Positions 33,191-45,289 of a stretch of DNA of 64,000 bases are shown here, piece after piece (the first letter of the stretch is position 1; each line of letters begins with the position of its first letter). Both the position numbers and the translations under genes were made by a program. The notes beneath the pieces are model-generated. The model worked only from the letters and a program-made list of their open reading frames with translations. It searched no databases and was not told where the DNA came from. Source of the DNA: Isoetes taiwanensis (taxonomy: Eukaryota; Streptophyta; Lycopodiopsida; Isoetales; Isoetaceae); NCBI GenBank assembly GCA_021234155.1, contig JAJEKV010000108.1:1-64000 (forward strand), written 5' to 3'.

Positions 33191-34460
33191 CAGGGATAGG
33201 CGAGAATGAGTTTGTTGGGTAAAAAATATGAAGGCGACCAGTATTAAAGCGGGCGAGAAAATGCCAAAAAAGCCTGAGAACTTTCTAAAACTGCAGTCGA
33301 GGAGAATGAAGTGCTTTTAAAAGGGTATGGACCTTTCATGCACGCAAGACAAGTGTCGTGCATGTAAGAAATTGGCCTTTTTCAAATAAAAATGGACCGT
33401 TGATAGGTTCGAGTGTGAGGAATTAATTGTGGACCTCATTATTAAATGCACGGAGAATTTGAATTTCAAATCCATCATTTAAAGCCCGCCCAACTTTAAT
33501 TTTAATCATGCACGTGTCCCACGCATTGTAGGCGGGAAGTTATGTTCAAAAGTTCGGGGCGGGACATATTAGTTCGAAATTAGGGGGGACATTTAAGTTC
33601 GAAAATAGGGGGAATTTACATTCAAATTTTGGGGGGAATTTGTGTTTCAATGTAAATGCGCATCAAACCTTTTGATTTTCTGGCTACTCTCTTTTCTGCT
33701 CTGTTTGGCTACTCTCTTTTCTTCAAGACGCAAACATCTTCAGCGCTTCATACTCATGGCGACAAAATCTCCAAAGGTTTGTCTTTGCTCCACGGTTTTG
33801 TACTTCGCCCTAGCGATGTGTAATTGCCATGAAACTAATCTGAAAGGATGTGTGTGTCCTCTTCATTCACGCCTTTTCATTCACACCTCTTCATTCACGC
33901 CTTTTCGATGGCGCCTGTTGATTCACTCCTCATCATTCACGCCTTTACAAATTTTTGGTAGTAGCGAAGAGGCAGGGGTGGTAGTTTGGTCCTGATTAGG
34001 AAGTTTGTACTTTGACATCTCTTGTCACATTTACATATACTCTAAGTTCGATCACGGTCCTTCCTTTTCACGAAATTGGTGTGCGGGGAATGTGTGCTTG
34101 CTTTGTGTAATCTTGAGTATTGAGTAATCTCCATGCTGTTTTCTCCATGCTCGTTTGTTTGTCCCCAAGAACCTTCCTAATAAGTCCACCCTTGTTTGCA
34201 GTCAGGCCCTTTCCAATGCTCAATTGTATTTGTTCTAGTAGCTCAATGATAATTCCACTTAGGTGTGCAGTCCAACCCTCCCCAATTCAATGGAAGGGGG
34301 TATTTTTTAGTAATACGCCTCGTTGGGTTCATCTACACAAAGGGACAAATTAGGTGACGCCTTGATTTGTCCCTTTATTGTAGATGACCGAATAAATGAA
34401 ATTGGCGGGGTGGAATTGTATCTCAAGTTGTGCCTATTGTGCCTTTTCCTACATTGAAAA
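33191..34460. other. No gene recognised
   Basis: Contains low-complexity blocks with repeated TTCGAAA/GGGGGGAATTT near 33,540-33,640 and TTCATTCACGCCT repeated near 33,860-33,945. No coding sequence is supported. Confidence 0.35.
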
Positions 34461-34790
34461 AGCTCCCAGCGTGGGCAAATTGGCGGGTCCCCAACTTCGT
34501 TTTACCGGTCTACGTCACTTTCGAATGTGTTTTACGTATGGCGGCTAAATTGGGGCCCGTAGTTTCTACCTTCTTTCTGGTTCTTCTACAACCCACGACC
34601 AAATTGGCCCAATTGTCGCGATCATGGCTTTGTTGGGCGAGAACTTTTGTTGTACCCGGTGTGACAGCGGCATCAATACTAACCTTATATAAAGCCTCAT
34701 TCGGTTCTAATTGGGCGCGCCAATTTGCAACAAGGGGAATCTAAGGACCTCATATGTAAAATGGGCACCCGCCCAATTTCATTGTCCGTG
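34461..34790. repeat. AAATTGG / CCAATTT words
   Basis: Scattered units include GCAAATTGGCGGGTCCCC, AATTGGGCGCGCCAATT (near 34,708, a perfect palindrome) and AAAATGGGCACCCGCCCAATTTC (near 34,758; arms AATGGGC/GCCCAATTT). Confidence 0.7.
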
Positions 34791-35456
34791 TAACCATTGA
34801 ATGGCCATCCACCATGTCCTTTGCATTGCTTTTCGTCTTCCTTTTCGATTTTTGCTGCTTTGAAATCCTTGTGCGGGTTGTGTATCTCTACCTCAATGAA
34901 CATCTAGTAGCAAAGGGAGTTGTGGGGCAAATGACACAATGCCACTTCAAGAAAATACGGAATGGAGTAGTGAGCGTAGGTGTGGAGGAAGTGTTCGAAG
35001 GCCACCATACCCTTCCTTGGCCAACTCGGATGCAAACACAATAGCGAGGCGAGGGGCTCATTAGTTCTCGGAGAAGTGAAGATGCTTTCGTGAGTCGATG
35101 CGCTAACGGCGTCCCGACAAAAGGCAGCCGGATAGAGGTGGGAAAAGGAGACCTGGCTGGCGACAAGATATACCCTTCTTGAGAAGGATTGTGAGATATG
35201 GCACTCCTGCGACTCCATTATCACCGGAAAGGGGTTCATTTCATTCATTGGCCCCGATGATGCAGTTTGTGACCAGTTTCTGGGTTTCAAGTTTGTGGGA
35301 GTATCTGTAACTGAGGGTTTCCCTCCCCTTTCTGAAGTGAACATCCGTTGCTAGGGTTGCTTGCAGGCTGCGAAACCAGGGGATGCTCGTCGGATGGAAC
35401 AATGACCTCGTCGTGTTGATGGAATAAAGGTCACCGGAGATATTGACCTTAACCAT
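34697..35456 (-). CDS. Unrecognised minus-strand coding segment
   Basis: An ATG at 35,456 opens MVKVNISGDLYSINTTRS...; overlapping frames continue to about 34,904 (…MVAFEHFLHTYAHYSIPYFL…). A short segment KEDEKQCKGHGGWPFNGYTD (to about 34,780) resembles the KTNVKGHGGGP piece of the gene 1 last exon. It may be a further fragment of the ParB-methyltransferase family. Evidence is limited to this short similarity. Confidence 0.25.
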
Positions 35457-35559
35457 AGCGGGGAAGCGGATATAGTGTCGACCAAAGGGAGCTCGAGCAT
35501 CGAAGCACCCAAATTATGAAAGCGACATTACACTTTTCATTTCCGACAGCCCGGGGAAG

Positions 35560-38500
35560 GTTGTAAGGCCACCAAAGCTTGCTCGTATCACCACTCGAGA
35601 ATGCTATCCTCAGTGGGGGAGGACCTTGTCTGCAAGAATAGGTGTTGCGTCAAGTTCTCTACGAACCAAGTTGTTAACATGCGAAAGGAATTCCTTGCCA
35701 TGAAATCAAGTGATAGGGTTACTTTTGTTTATGACATGTTCGGCAACAACATGAAAGGTCGAAGAGTGGGGCGACTAGTCTTTGCAAAGGGAATCTCGTT
35801 TGCGAAGGCGTGGTATCTTGGTCTCGGGGATCTCAAAGTCGGCATATCACGAAATGGAAGGCCCAATTCCTTGAGGGGTGCGGAAGGGCGAACATGGTAA
35901 TTGTGGCACCTTGAAGCCTCGCTCCTCGACATTGGCATGTGGGCCGTGTTTTCCATGTTTGTGAGAAAAGCGTGAATCCACCCCCCACCGCGGGGGAGAA
36001 GCGAGGAGGGATAAGAGAAACGTCGAGGAAGTTGCTTGGCAATGTTTACCAAGTCCGGCATTCTAGAAGAGGTTAATCTTTGAGGTTGTGGCATTGGCGG
36101 CAAGAAGGTATCAACGGCAGGTTTTCATAGAGCGTGGGCGAGGCTTACGGGATGTCGATATCACAAAGAAAATTGCATTCTCAAATGCGATCGTGTGAGG
36201 TGATCCATCCTATATTATAAAATTATGAAATTATGATGTATGTCGTCTTGAGTCTAAGCCCTAAAATTGGATGGCTTAGATTGAAGCCCTAAATCGAGGC
36301 GGTCTGGAAAGAGGAAAATTGGTTCTCTCAGGTGATGAGGGAGTGGAGAAGGTGGCGAGTGGAGGAGGGCGATTGCTTGGGACCTACTTGCCTTACCATC
36401 AATTGCTTACGCTCTTTGAAATTCTTTTAGCACAAAACAAAGCGGGGGATTGCGGGCAAAAGCGAGGGTCGGTATGAGCCTCGGAACATAGTCATTCAAC
36501 TTAGCCCTAAATCAGGCGGTTCGGATCTTTCTACCCATCGAAGCTAAGAGAATGGGTGGGATGGATGTAGATTAGGACTAGGGCGATCATCTTAGCCGTG
36601 GTTGGAGCGAGGATGGTGCCGGCCTACTTTGAATGCCTTTCTTTGCCGGTTGTGTTCGATAATGCTCCGCTTAAAAGGTAGGCGTCGGAGGAATCACACG
36701 CAACTAAGCTTGCATTTTGGGGTAGACTTCGTGCTTGCAACTATCCATCATTTGAGAGAGGTAAGTTTTGGCATTCGCGGGCGTCATTGGTACATCCTTA
36801 TATTCAAAAAAGTGGTCCAATAATTTGTATTTCATTTTATGCTTTGTGGCGAGAGGCCAAAGTTCTCGCAGTGATGGTGTAAAGAGCAAGATTCAAAAAG
36901 GAGATGCTTAAAATCTAGGAAGGTTACCACAATCTTGAAGCCTCAAAATGGTAGGATATAAATTTTGTAGTAGCATAGATAGAAAAAGCACCATGGAACC
37001 GAAAATGAAGTATGTTTAGTTTGAAGAGGGGAGATATTGCAAAATAATACCATGCCACCCTTTTGATCTGGTCATAGGTATGTAGAAGGCCAAGCTGCGG
37101 TTCCGTGCTTAGAGAACTTGAGGTTTGAACTGTTTTTTTCGCGTGAATTAAATTTGTTTGTTGGCACTATGGAGCTTGATTTCTACTCTGTTTTTTGTAA
37201 TGTAGCACATATGGGACGAGATTAGAGAAAGTAGTACAGAGATTAAATGCTTCTTTGGCTTGAACATGAATGCTTAGAAGTCATCTTGTCCAGAAGGTAG
37301 ATAGTGCTAGCCAAACCGAGCTCTCCGCCGTCAAGCTCTTGCAATCAACGGTAGCCCCAAGCGAGTGCGACCTTCTTTAGATTTCCATTTGCAAGCAAAT
37401 AGGCACATCTAAGAAAAAAAATATCCTTCTTGAGAAAGCTTTTCTGTTTATGCCAGCAATGGGTTTTAAACAAAAGTCATCAAAAGTAGCTGAGGAATGT
37501 TGCAAAGGACTTGGTAATCTCACAGGCATTAGCCCAGAGACATCAGGTCGTTGTTCATGGGATCTTCATTTGTGTTTTCTTTGGTGCAGGCTAACCCAAC
37601 TCATGAAGAACACATAACGCAGATTAAAGGCAAGTTCCATTGATGGAGGGCCATCTCTGTAAGCTGCTTACTACCATTCTAAGTGTTTTAACATTTTGGT
37701 ATCCATGTCTGCTATGGTATTTTTCAAACTTATTTAGCATCAAGCTGGCAAATCTAGTCTAGGTAGACTCATGTTGCTAATTCATGCATTTTAGTTCTTT
37801 GTTTCATTCGTGTATTTAAAATTCATATAACATGATTTAGACTGCAAAGACCTCCTGAAACAGATTGGTCCTTTGGTGTATTAAGGATACTCAAGCTAGA
37901 GCCATCAGGGCATTTGCCAATGCTGGAGGTGTAATTTATGGCAGAGATGGAACTCGGATATCACTCTGCTAACCTTGAAGGAATTGTTATCAGATGTGAT
38001 GAAGTTTCTGCTACAGCATGCCCCTATGATCAGTTTATGCTATTTTTACCTTTTTTTTCAGCCTTTGTTTATGTTTAAAATTCCATCTGCTTATTGTAGC
38101 TCCTTGCTCAGGTGGTAGCCAAGCTGCGAATGCCTTTTTCTTTTTCAAATATGGTTGCTGGCATATAGCCTGGGCTACTGTAAGTCTTAAGCTTGAAGAT
38201 GAACGTTTTAAAGATCCTTCTGCATTCATCTACCATATTTCTGATATTCTTCCATATATGCTTGACCATTTAATTACTTACAGTGGGCATGGAGCAATTC
38301 AAAGTTGATGAGGGTGGTAAAAGAACATCGTCAAGATCTTGGATAGTGTGACCAAGTTGTATTCATAAGATTGGAATTTCAAGGGTCTTTCAACCTTTGT
38401 AGATGTCGGTGGGTAGTGAAACATTCTCATCACTATTGTTTCTGATTGACCGTACATATACGGTGTGCCAATAACATTCCTTTTTTGAAGAGGCCAATAA

Positions 38501-40735
38501 CATTTTTGTAATTCTCGGACTTGACAATATCTTTGAATATGAGAGGCATCATGATGCGGGCCAAGCTTTTGTAGTAGGCGTAAATAAAAGTCAAATTGAA
38601 TTTTCAGCGAGTAGTGGCGGTTTTGAAGTATATTGATGGCGATGATGTGGAGGATTTAAGACATGTTACGCATTGTATTTTATTTGTTAGTAGGCCAATA
38701 ACATTTTTTCGTAATTCGAGGAGACTTGACAATATCTTTGAATATGAAGGGCATTATGATCTGGGTTAAGCTTTCGTCTCAATCATCTCTTAGTTTGTTC
38801 TCTTTTCTTCTTCTAACACAATCTCTTGGCAGATTCTTGGTATGACATTCGATGTTGCTTGCCATAGACAAAAGCTTCAGTGCCTATGCAAAGCATATCT
38901 CTCTACATTGTTAAGCATTCCTTTAGTTGGGATAATTTAGCTCATGTACAATGGAATCCTTAGATTGTTCTAGGTTTCTACAATACTACAAACTTATGAG
39001 TGTCAATATTGCTCATTCATTTACAATGTCTAAATACGAAACAAGTTTGATATACAGTTCTCAAAAACCTTACACATTACTACCAAAAACCTTACCCCAA
39101 CAACACTCATGAACAAATATTCTTTGTGTACAAATATGAAATACATGGAGTGCCCACCGAAGGTGGGCACTTTACTAGTACAAAGTTACTGAAGACCAAA
39201 GATGAAGGAGAGAGGAGGATGCTGCATGATGAAAGAAGAGCGCATAGACTAGAGCAGGCCTCGTGTCGCACACAGTACTGGTCGTGGAGATTATACTCCC
39301 ACAGGTATCCTGGCCAATATCTTTGTATTATTCACGACAAAATGGATCAAGCGAAAACAATGATTCCAAAATTGCAACAATCTGTGAAGTCTCTCTGGAG
39401 ACTTGACAAGCTCAAAACGTCATTGACTGGTGCATTGACTCACGGTCATGGAAATGGAAGCTATGGATACTTTGCCCTGGACTTATAGCCAGACGACTCT
39501 AACTTCCATGTAGGTTCTTTGAATAGCATCTTGAAGAGATTAGAGATGGGAGACGCAGTATGCGGGGAGGCCACTGTCGGTTACTGAATCATCTCTTCAA
39601 AATGGGTGTCCTCCTTGCGAGACACCACGGCCTTAGCGTCAAAGTTGTCACTATCCAATAGCGGCATACACGCTAATTTACCCCTGAGGCGGAGGGACCA
39701 TCATTGAAGCCTCGCCCAAGATACTTTATTTAAAATTTGGACAACGCATGCAGACGAGAACAAGAATAGGTATGTCTTCTCCTATCTTTCTTACCTAGTA
39801 TATCTTGGTGTGTTTGAAGAGATTGAGCTAGGGTTCATGATGCCGGTCATACACATGATGATATCGATGCCTTGTTTGGTAACTTGTCCACATCTTTAAA
39901 GAAGGATGAGGTGCTCACAATGCGAACTACTTTATGAATTCCACAAATGCAACTTGAATACACACTTGCCCTATGTTGTTGACAAAGTTCGGATTGGAAG
40001 GGTTTTATAGAAGGCTACATACCGGATGGGGATGATAGATTGGTGTGGTCATACCACTCCTCTAACTTTCAGATTCGCTATGAATGGTGATTGGCGGTCA
40101 TGTATTACAAAACTTCGACCCACTTACTTGGATTGGTTTTCTTTGGTGGAATAAAGATGTGGAAAGAAAAAGGAGGGCGGGGAAGCCCATGATGCGATTG
40201 GATATCTAAAAGTGCTTCCTCCCAAGAAATCGGTGAAGGACCTTGGCACATTGCGAAAGCAGTATCCACAAGCATATATTGCATTGGGTTGCTTGTTCAA
40301 CTAGTAACAAAGGGTGCTCGAAGCGACCAAGTACTTTCGACGCGAGTTCCGTCCACGATTGAATATTGGATGAAACTCTTGGAAGAAGCTGGGGAACATC
40401 AGCGATGTGAAGGCACTTATAATGACACCGGCCCGCATTACTAGGCAAGCGCAAGCTCCACGATGTAGGCTGTAGTGGTGGAGCCAATTGCTACTATCAC
40501 TCCTCCTTATGTCGGCCCACGGAAGGACAAACTGTCTGGGAATTCAATCCATACAAAGATTTGAAGAAAGGTATGTTTATTATAGCCGCATACGATGATG
40601 TCTTTGTGCCCAACTTGGGTGGGCCTAGCTCTTGAGGAGCCACAAATAGATGATAAGGCAGAGAACTTTGAGACTATTACGGTGACTTGGTGGGAGCCAA
40701 TCAGTGAGGAACCAAGTCTACCCGACTAATTATGC
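35560..40735 (+). pseudogene. Second DUF7869-type gene, broken, with long intervening sequence
   Basis: N-terminal landmarks at 35.6-36.1 kb: CKNRCCVKFSTNQVVNMRKE and AMKSSDRVTFVYDMFGNN, then FAKGISFAK..WYLGLGDLK. C-terminal landmarks at 39.1-40.7 kb: CIIHDKMDQAKTMIPKLQ (about 39,325-39,385), LTGALTHGHGNGSYGYFALD (to 39,486), IEASPKILYL, AGHTHDDIDALFG (39,842-39,880), KSVKDLGTLRKQY and ALEEPQ..TITVTWWEP (about 40,630-40,690). The Cys box, KMDxxKT, GHTHDDID and terminal xWWxP order matches the family, as at 20.4-23.6 kb. The 36.2-39.1 kb stretch holds no recognised exon and may be introns or inserted DNA. Frames change repeatedly. Confidence 0.6.
39126..39488 (+). CDS. Longest intact exon of the second DUF7869-type gene
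   Basis: 121 codons are open: ...HRLEQASCRTQYWSWRLYSH, RYPGQYLCIIHDKMDQAKT and LTGALTHGHGNGSYGYFALD. In the family this block precedes the QLDN and GHTHDDID motifs, which follow here in other frames (39.72-39.88 kb). Function unknown; an RNase H/transposase-like fold has been suspected for such proteins but cannot be judged here. Confidence 0.55.
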   Translation: MYKYEIHGVPTEGGHFTSTKLLKTKDEGERRMLHDERRAHRLEQASCRTQYWSWRLYSHRYPGQYLCIIHDKMDQAKTMIPKLQQSVKSLWRLDKLKTSLTGALTHGHGNGSYGYFALDL

Positions 40736-42057
40736 CAATTCTTTGGAAGAAGAGATGGAGGCCAACATTTGCAAGTGACCGCATAGATTTGGAGACTATC
40801 GACTACGGCAGGAGCCATCAAACAAAGAAGAGGATACCTAATACTATTAAGATACCCGTGCATCTTCTTTGAGGCATATCACGACACTTTCATGAGGATG
40901 TCAACTAGTGTATGAAAAAAGAGTCATTCATGCGTGTACTAAAAAATGGTCCATAAATTCAGGTATTGTCCACAATTAATGAAATTGTGCTTACTACATT
41001 TGCAATTTCAGATGTTGTATTTGTATTTTAATTGTTCTATTAAGAAGATTTTTATTCTAGCTGTTGAAAGTTTAAATTATGTGCTTGGTTTTTGTTTGTT
41101 TGCAGTCTTGCCGCATGCCTCACTCTAGCGCTTACAAATCTTGGTAACATTTATATAGAATGGTGAGTCCTCCAGCCTCGCATCAGTCTTCTGTAACTTC
41201 TTGAGCATTTTTTTATTGTTGTATGATGGCACCATGCAGGAATATGATAAGCGTTGCAGCTAGCTTCTACAGGCGACTTTGAATGTGAATGTGAAAAAAT
41301 CCACCATTTGCATCTAATGCTTACTGGCGTGCACATGTTCCAGAAGTGGTAGAATTCAGGTCATCTAGACCGCAGGTAAATGCACGTCTTGTCATTGTAT
41401 TCACCTCCAACACGAGGTTGGCACTCTGTATATGAGAAAGATATAATCGATCAAAGGGAGCAAACTTATAAAGTGGTAAACTTGAAAATCTATGACTTTA
41501 CCTGGGAATCGCCTTCAAATCTCATACGCGTCACTTAAGACCAGTCTACCTCAAAAAATACACAGTGGGTCAAAGGAAGAAAATCTCTGCGCTGCAAGAC
41601 AATGAAGAAAATAATAAGTTATTTAGACTTATCAAAACTAACTTACTTTCAGAGCTTTCGCTCAAAAGGAGCGTGCATAGCATTCTCTATAAACAGAAAA
41701 GATTGTTGTAATCCAATTAAATCCACCACCACCACCACCACGAAATATTAGAAATTTAAATGATAGAAACACTTGTGACACTTTAGATCTGTCATCACTG
41801 CAACACAAAAGTTGTGAAAACATGAACAACAAATTATCATCAGCTCTGAAATTTACCCTATTCGCAGTTCTGCTAGAGATTGTAACCACCGGCTAGAATA
41901 CATGCTAATAGAATCTTGTGCAGTATAATGTCAGCTATACTTACTGATGGATAGTTTTTCACTTTAAGTGGTGGTTTAGAGGAAATTAAGTTACGCGTTG
42001 TCGAAGTTTCATGGAAGAAGGTCGTTAACAGCATAGCCTGTAGAAGGGTCCCTTAGA
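40736..42057. other. No gene recognised
   Basis: AT-rich spacer. A (CCA)n/(GGT)n microsatellite lies near 41,728-41,742. No supported exon. Confidence 0.35.
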
Positions 42058-42357
42058 ATGAATGACCAGTTCAAAATTCTCCACCTTTCATCTCAGTCTC
42101 TGATCCGGCGGCCGAGGCTGAATGAAGAATTGAATGTTTTTTGGAGTTGCTCTAAAGAAATGAGACTGTCATTACCGCGCAAAACAACTGTGGCATCTTG
42201 GGCTGAAGAAGGGGCCGGATTTAAGGTATTTTTGGTCGGAAATACTCCATCAAATGCCTTATTCAAGCTCCAGAATAACGGAAACACAATCAACATACTT
42301 GAGAAAAATGGAAGGAGTTTATTTGTGCTGGGTTTAGAGCTTGATTTCATCATGTGA
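42058..42357 (+). CDS. Unrecognised open frame, possible exon
   Basis: A 100-codon frame from ATG with plant-like composition: ...GFKVFLVGNTPSNALFKLQN, NGNTINILEKNGRSLFVLGL. No motif recognised. Only about 55 bases separate it from the next long frame on the same strand (42,412-42,770), suggesting one broken gene. The minus strand is also open here. Confidence 0.3.
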   Translation: MNDQFKILHLSSQSLIRRPRLNEELNVFWSCSKEMRLSLPRKTTVASWAEEGAGFKVFLVGNTPSNALFKLQNNGNTINILEKNGRSLFVLGLELDFIM

Positions 42358-42411
42358 TGAGAAGAAAAAAGGGCAGCCGCAGCTGTCTGGAGCTCGGATT
42401 TTTGCCATAGC

Positions 42412-42770
42412 CAGTATTATTAGAATCAGAAGCATTTGTCCGGATCATCTTCCCGCAAGGCAGAGGCCCATTTGCAAGGCTCCGTTTCCCTCTTTCTTTT
42501 CGATTCAAAACAGGACTACAAGGAGATTCAACTTTAGAAGGGATTTTAGATTCAAATTCTTCCCTTTCTGAGCAAATTCTAGAGCACCCACATGAATTTT
42601 TCTTCGGAAGTTGGGAAGAACCCACTAAAGAATCAGCGCAGGGGGATAAAACACTGGAAGAATTTTCCTTTTCCGGCAAAGCCAAGCTAAAATCCCTCCC
42701 CGAAGCTCTAAGAAGGGCCCTTTTTTTGCAGAGGGCATTCATAAAAACTACTTACAGAGAGTTTGGATGA
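42412..42770 (+). CDS. Unrecognised ATG-less open frame, possible exon
   Basis: 119 codons are open without an initiator: ...FVRIIFPQGRGPFARLRFPL, ILDSNSSLSEQILEHPHEFF, WEEPTKESAQGDKTLEEFSF, SLPEALRRALFLQRAF, ending at TGA. Amino-acid use looks protein-like and better than the competing minus-strand frame. No family recognised. Confidence 0.3.
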
Positions 42771-43046
42771 AAAAAAACGATTTGCTCCTTCAATGTACAA
42801 AACAGAAGGATGGGAAATTGATACCTTTGATAGAATGAAACCCTGCAAATCCAAAAATTGAGCAAGTGATGATGCCGCGTTCCTTCTGATCCTGCAAAAA
42901 ATAAGAAATAAAAAGGGCAATGCTTCTATAACTCTGAAAATTGAAGGCAACATTAGCTTTTCTAGCCCTCATACCTGATTACACTAAAACCTAATCGTTC
43001 TCTCAAAATTGCTCTCTCATAACATCACCGAAATCGTCATCTCAGC

Positions 43047-44135
43047 CACTCTCCTAGAAGCGCCAAAGTAGCTCATGTCCAGCACCCTCATAGTCAATTG
43101 GCATGGGAGGTGGACGTTGAATACTGCCATGTAGGGCGCAGGCGTACCTTTCTCATGCAAAACTGACCGTATAACTTGGTCTCTAGGGTAATTTCATCAT
43201 TCCGAACGATGTGGCCAAGTCGAATCTCCATTTCGGGGCCTTCGTAGCGCCCGAACGACAAAACTGCCGGTTTCTACGGTGCGTACAGGGGCGCTTTTGC
43301 GGTTTGATAAGTTTCCCGAGGCCGATCTTGGATTTTTACGGGCCTGCACGGCGGGGCCCATAAGCGGAGGATTCAGCGGTCGAGGATGGGAGGCCGAGCT
43401 CGGGGAGGGGTGGTCATTGCGTCACGTCCCCGGGGCTGCCGGGGAAAAGGCGCCTCGGGAACTTTTGGGTCCCTTCTCACGGAGTCCTTATCCCCTCACG
43501 TGAGGAGGCCTTGCAAATCACGGCCTTGTTTGACTTGGAGAAGGGTCCCAGCTCGGCTGCCCAACAACGGGCTGCACGGACCGCTCTAATGCTAACTCCT
43601 TGATCAAACCTTGTCTCGAAATTTGAAAAATTGGCCTGTATACTAGTGATGCCTTAGCAAGCCAGCTGGCAAAAAATCGGAATTTAATTCCGTGCTATGT
43701 ATTAATTACGAATTTATGGATGCCTTGCTACTGCAAAAGTGGCCCTCAACTTCGGATTGCCACATCAGGAGGAGTGCAGATCCAAACTCCATTCCACCAG
43801 TTCTGCTTGCTTCGTGTTCCTAAATGCAGCCTCTCGGTCAGGTCCCAAGTGCAAAGGACCAAAACTCGGCCCCCAAAACGCAAACCCTCCAAGAACCTAG
43901 AAACTCACAGGGTTTATGTTTCGGAGGCCTTATCCTTGTCAGATTCAGCCAGGACCTTGCGCTGCATCTTGAAGTAGGGGGGTGTCCAGGCCAGAGCACG
44001 GGCCCTAAAAACCCCCCGGAAGCAGCTTGCGCCAAAAGTCCTCTTCCGAAGACCTTGGCGACTGACGGGCAAGCTCCCCTATCTGGAACCATGATTTGGC
44101 TCTTCCATTGGGACCAAAGCGTCGACATTGCCCTG
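43047..44135. repeat. Tandem duplication, unit 1 (~1.09 kb)
   Basis: Closely similar to 44,166-45,225 over its whole length (offset about 1,119 bases). Both begin CACTCTCC(T/C)AGAAGCGCC and end at CGTCGACATTG. GC content is clearly above that of the flanks. Small length differences between the units break any shared frame in this copy. Confidence 0.9.
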
Positions 44136-44807
44136 GCGACCACGTTTCGTGGCTAGAAGACCACCCACTCTCCCAGAAGCGCCAAAGTAGCTCATGTCAA
44201 GCACCCTCGTAGTCAATTGGCATGGGAGGTGGACGTTGAATACTGCCATATAGAGCACACGCATTCCTTTCTCATGCAAAAAAAACCGTATAACTTGGTC
44301 CCTATGGTAATTTCGCCATTCCGGACGATGTGGCCAAGTCGTATCTACGTTCGGGGCCTCTTGAGTGCGAGCGACGAAAACACCGGTTTCTACGGGCCCA
44401 GCGGGATGCTTTGCGGTTTGATAAGTTCCTCGGACCGATCTTGGATTTTTCGAAACTGCGGCGGGGCCCATGAGCGAAGGATTCAGCGGTGGGATAGGGG
44501 AGGCCGAGCTCGAGGAAGGGTGGTCATTGCGCGTCGCCCCCGAGGGAACCTTGCTAGGAAAAGGCTGCCTCGGGAATCTTTTTGGGTCCCGCCTCCTGGG
44601 GTCATTGCTCTCCCCTTCTGTGAGGAGACCTTGCAAGGTCCTGGCTTTGTTTGACTTGGGGAAGGGTCCCAGCTCGGCTACGAACCACTCTAATGCTAAC
44701 TCCTTGGTCGAAACCTTGTCTGGAAATTCGGAAAATTGGCTTGTATGCTGGTGATGACTTAGCAAGCCAGCTGGCAAAAAATTGGAATTTAATTCCGTGC
44801 TATGCAT
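44079..44807 (-). CDS. 242-codon open frame across unit 2 of the duplication
   Basis: ATG at 44,807. Proline- and arginine-rich, with LALEWFVAELGPFPKSNKAR, PRRRDPKRFPRQPFP, FFLHEKGMRVLYMAVFNVHL. The equivalent frame in unit 1 is interrupted. Length and position within a GC-rich repeat could reflect composition rather than selection, or a gag-like part of a retroelement. Function unknown. Confidence 0.3.
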   Translation of the reverse strand: MHSTELNSNFLPAGLLSHHQHTSQFSEFPDKVSTKELALEWFVAELGPFPKSNKARTLQGLLTEGESNDPRRRDPKRFPRQPFPSKVPSGATRNDHPSSSSASPIPPLNPSLMGPAAVSKNPRSVRGTYQTAKHPAGPVETGVFVARTQEAPNVDTTWPHRPEWRNYHRDQVIRFFLHEKGMRVLYMAVFNVHLPCQLTTRVLDMSYFGASGRVGGLLATKRGRQGNVDALVPMEEPNHGSR

Positions 44808-45225
44808 TAATTATGAATTTATGGATGCCTTGCTACTGCAGAAGCGGCCCTCAACTTCGGATTGCCACATCAGGAGGATGGCAGGTCCAAACTCCATTCC
44901 GCCAGTTCCGCTTGCTTCGTGTTCCCAAGTGCAGCCTCTCGGCCAGGTCCCAAGTGCAAGGGACCAAAACTCAGCCCCCAAAATGCAAACCCTCCAAGAA
45001 CACGGCAACTCCACGGGGTTTATGTTTGGAGGCCCTATCCTTGTCGGTCGGGCCGGGGACCTTAGCGCATCTTGAAGTAGAAGGGATATCCAGGCGAGCC
45101 ACGGACCCCTAAAACCCGGAAGCGGCTTGCCCCAAAAGTCCTCTCGAAGGCCAGCAGCCCGGGCGGGCAAGCTCCCAATCCCGAACCATGAGTTGGCTCT
45201 TCCATTGGGACCAGAGCGTCGACAT
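44166..45225. repeat. Tandem duplication, unit 2 (~1.06 kb)
   Basis: Second copy of the GC-rich unit, immediately after the first. A spacer of about 30 bases separates them. The copies differ by many substitutions and short indels. Confidence 0.9.
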
Positions 45226-45289
45226 TGGATGTGTTTTTTCTTGGCATATGCATGTTGGCAACACCCATGCTGGAAAACTGCTTTTCGAA

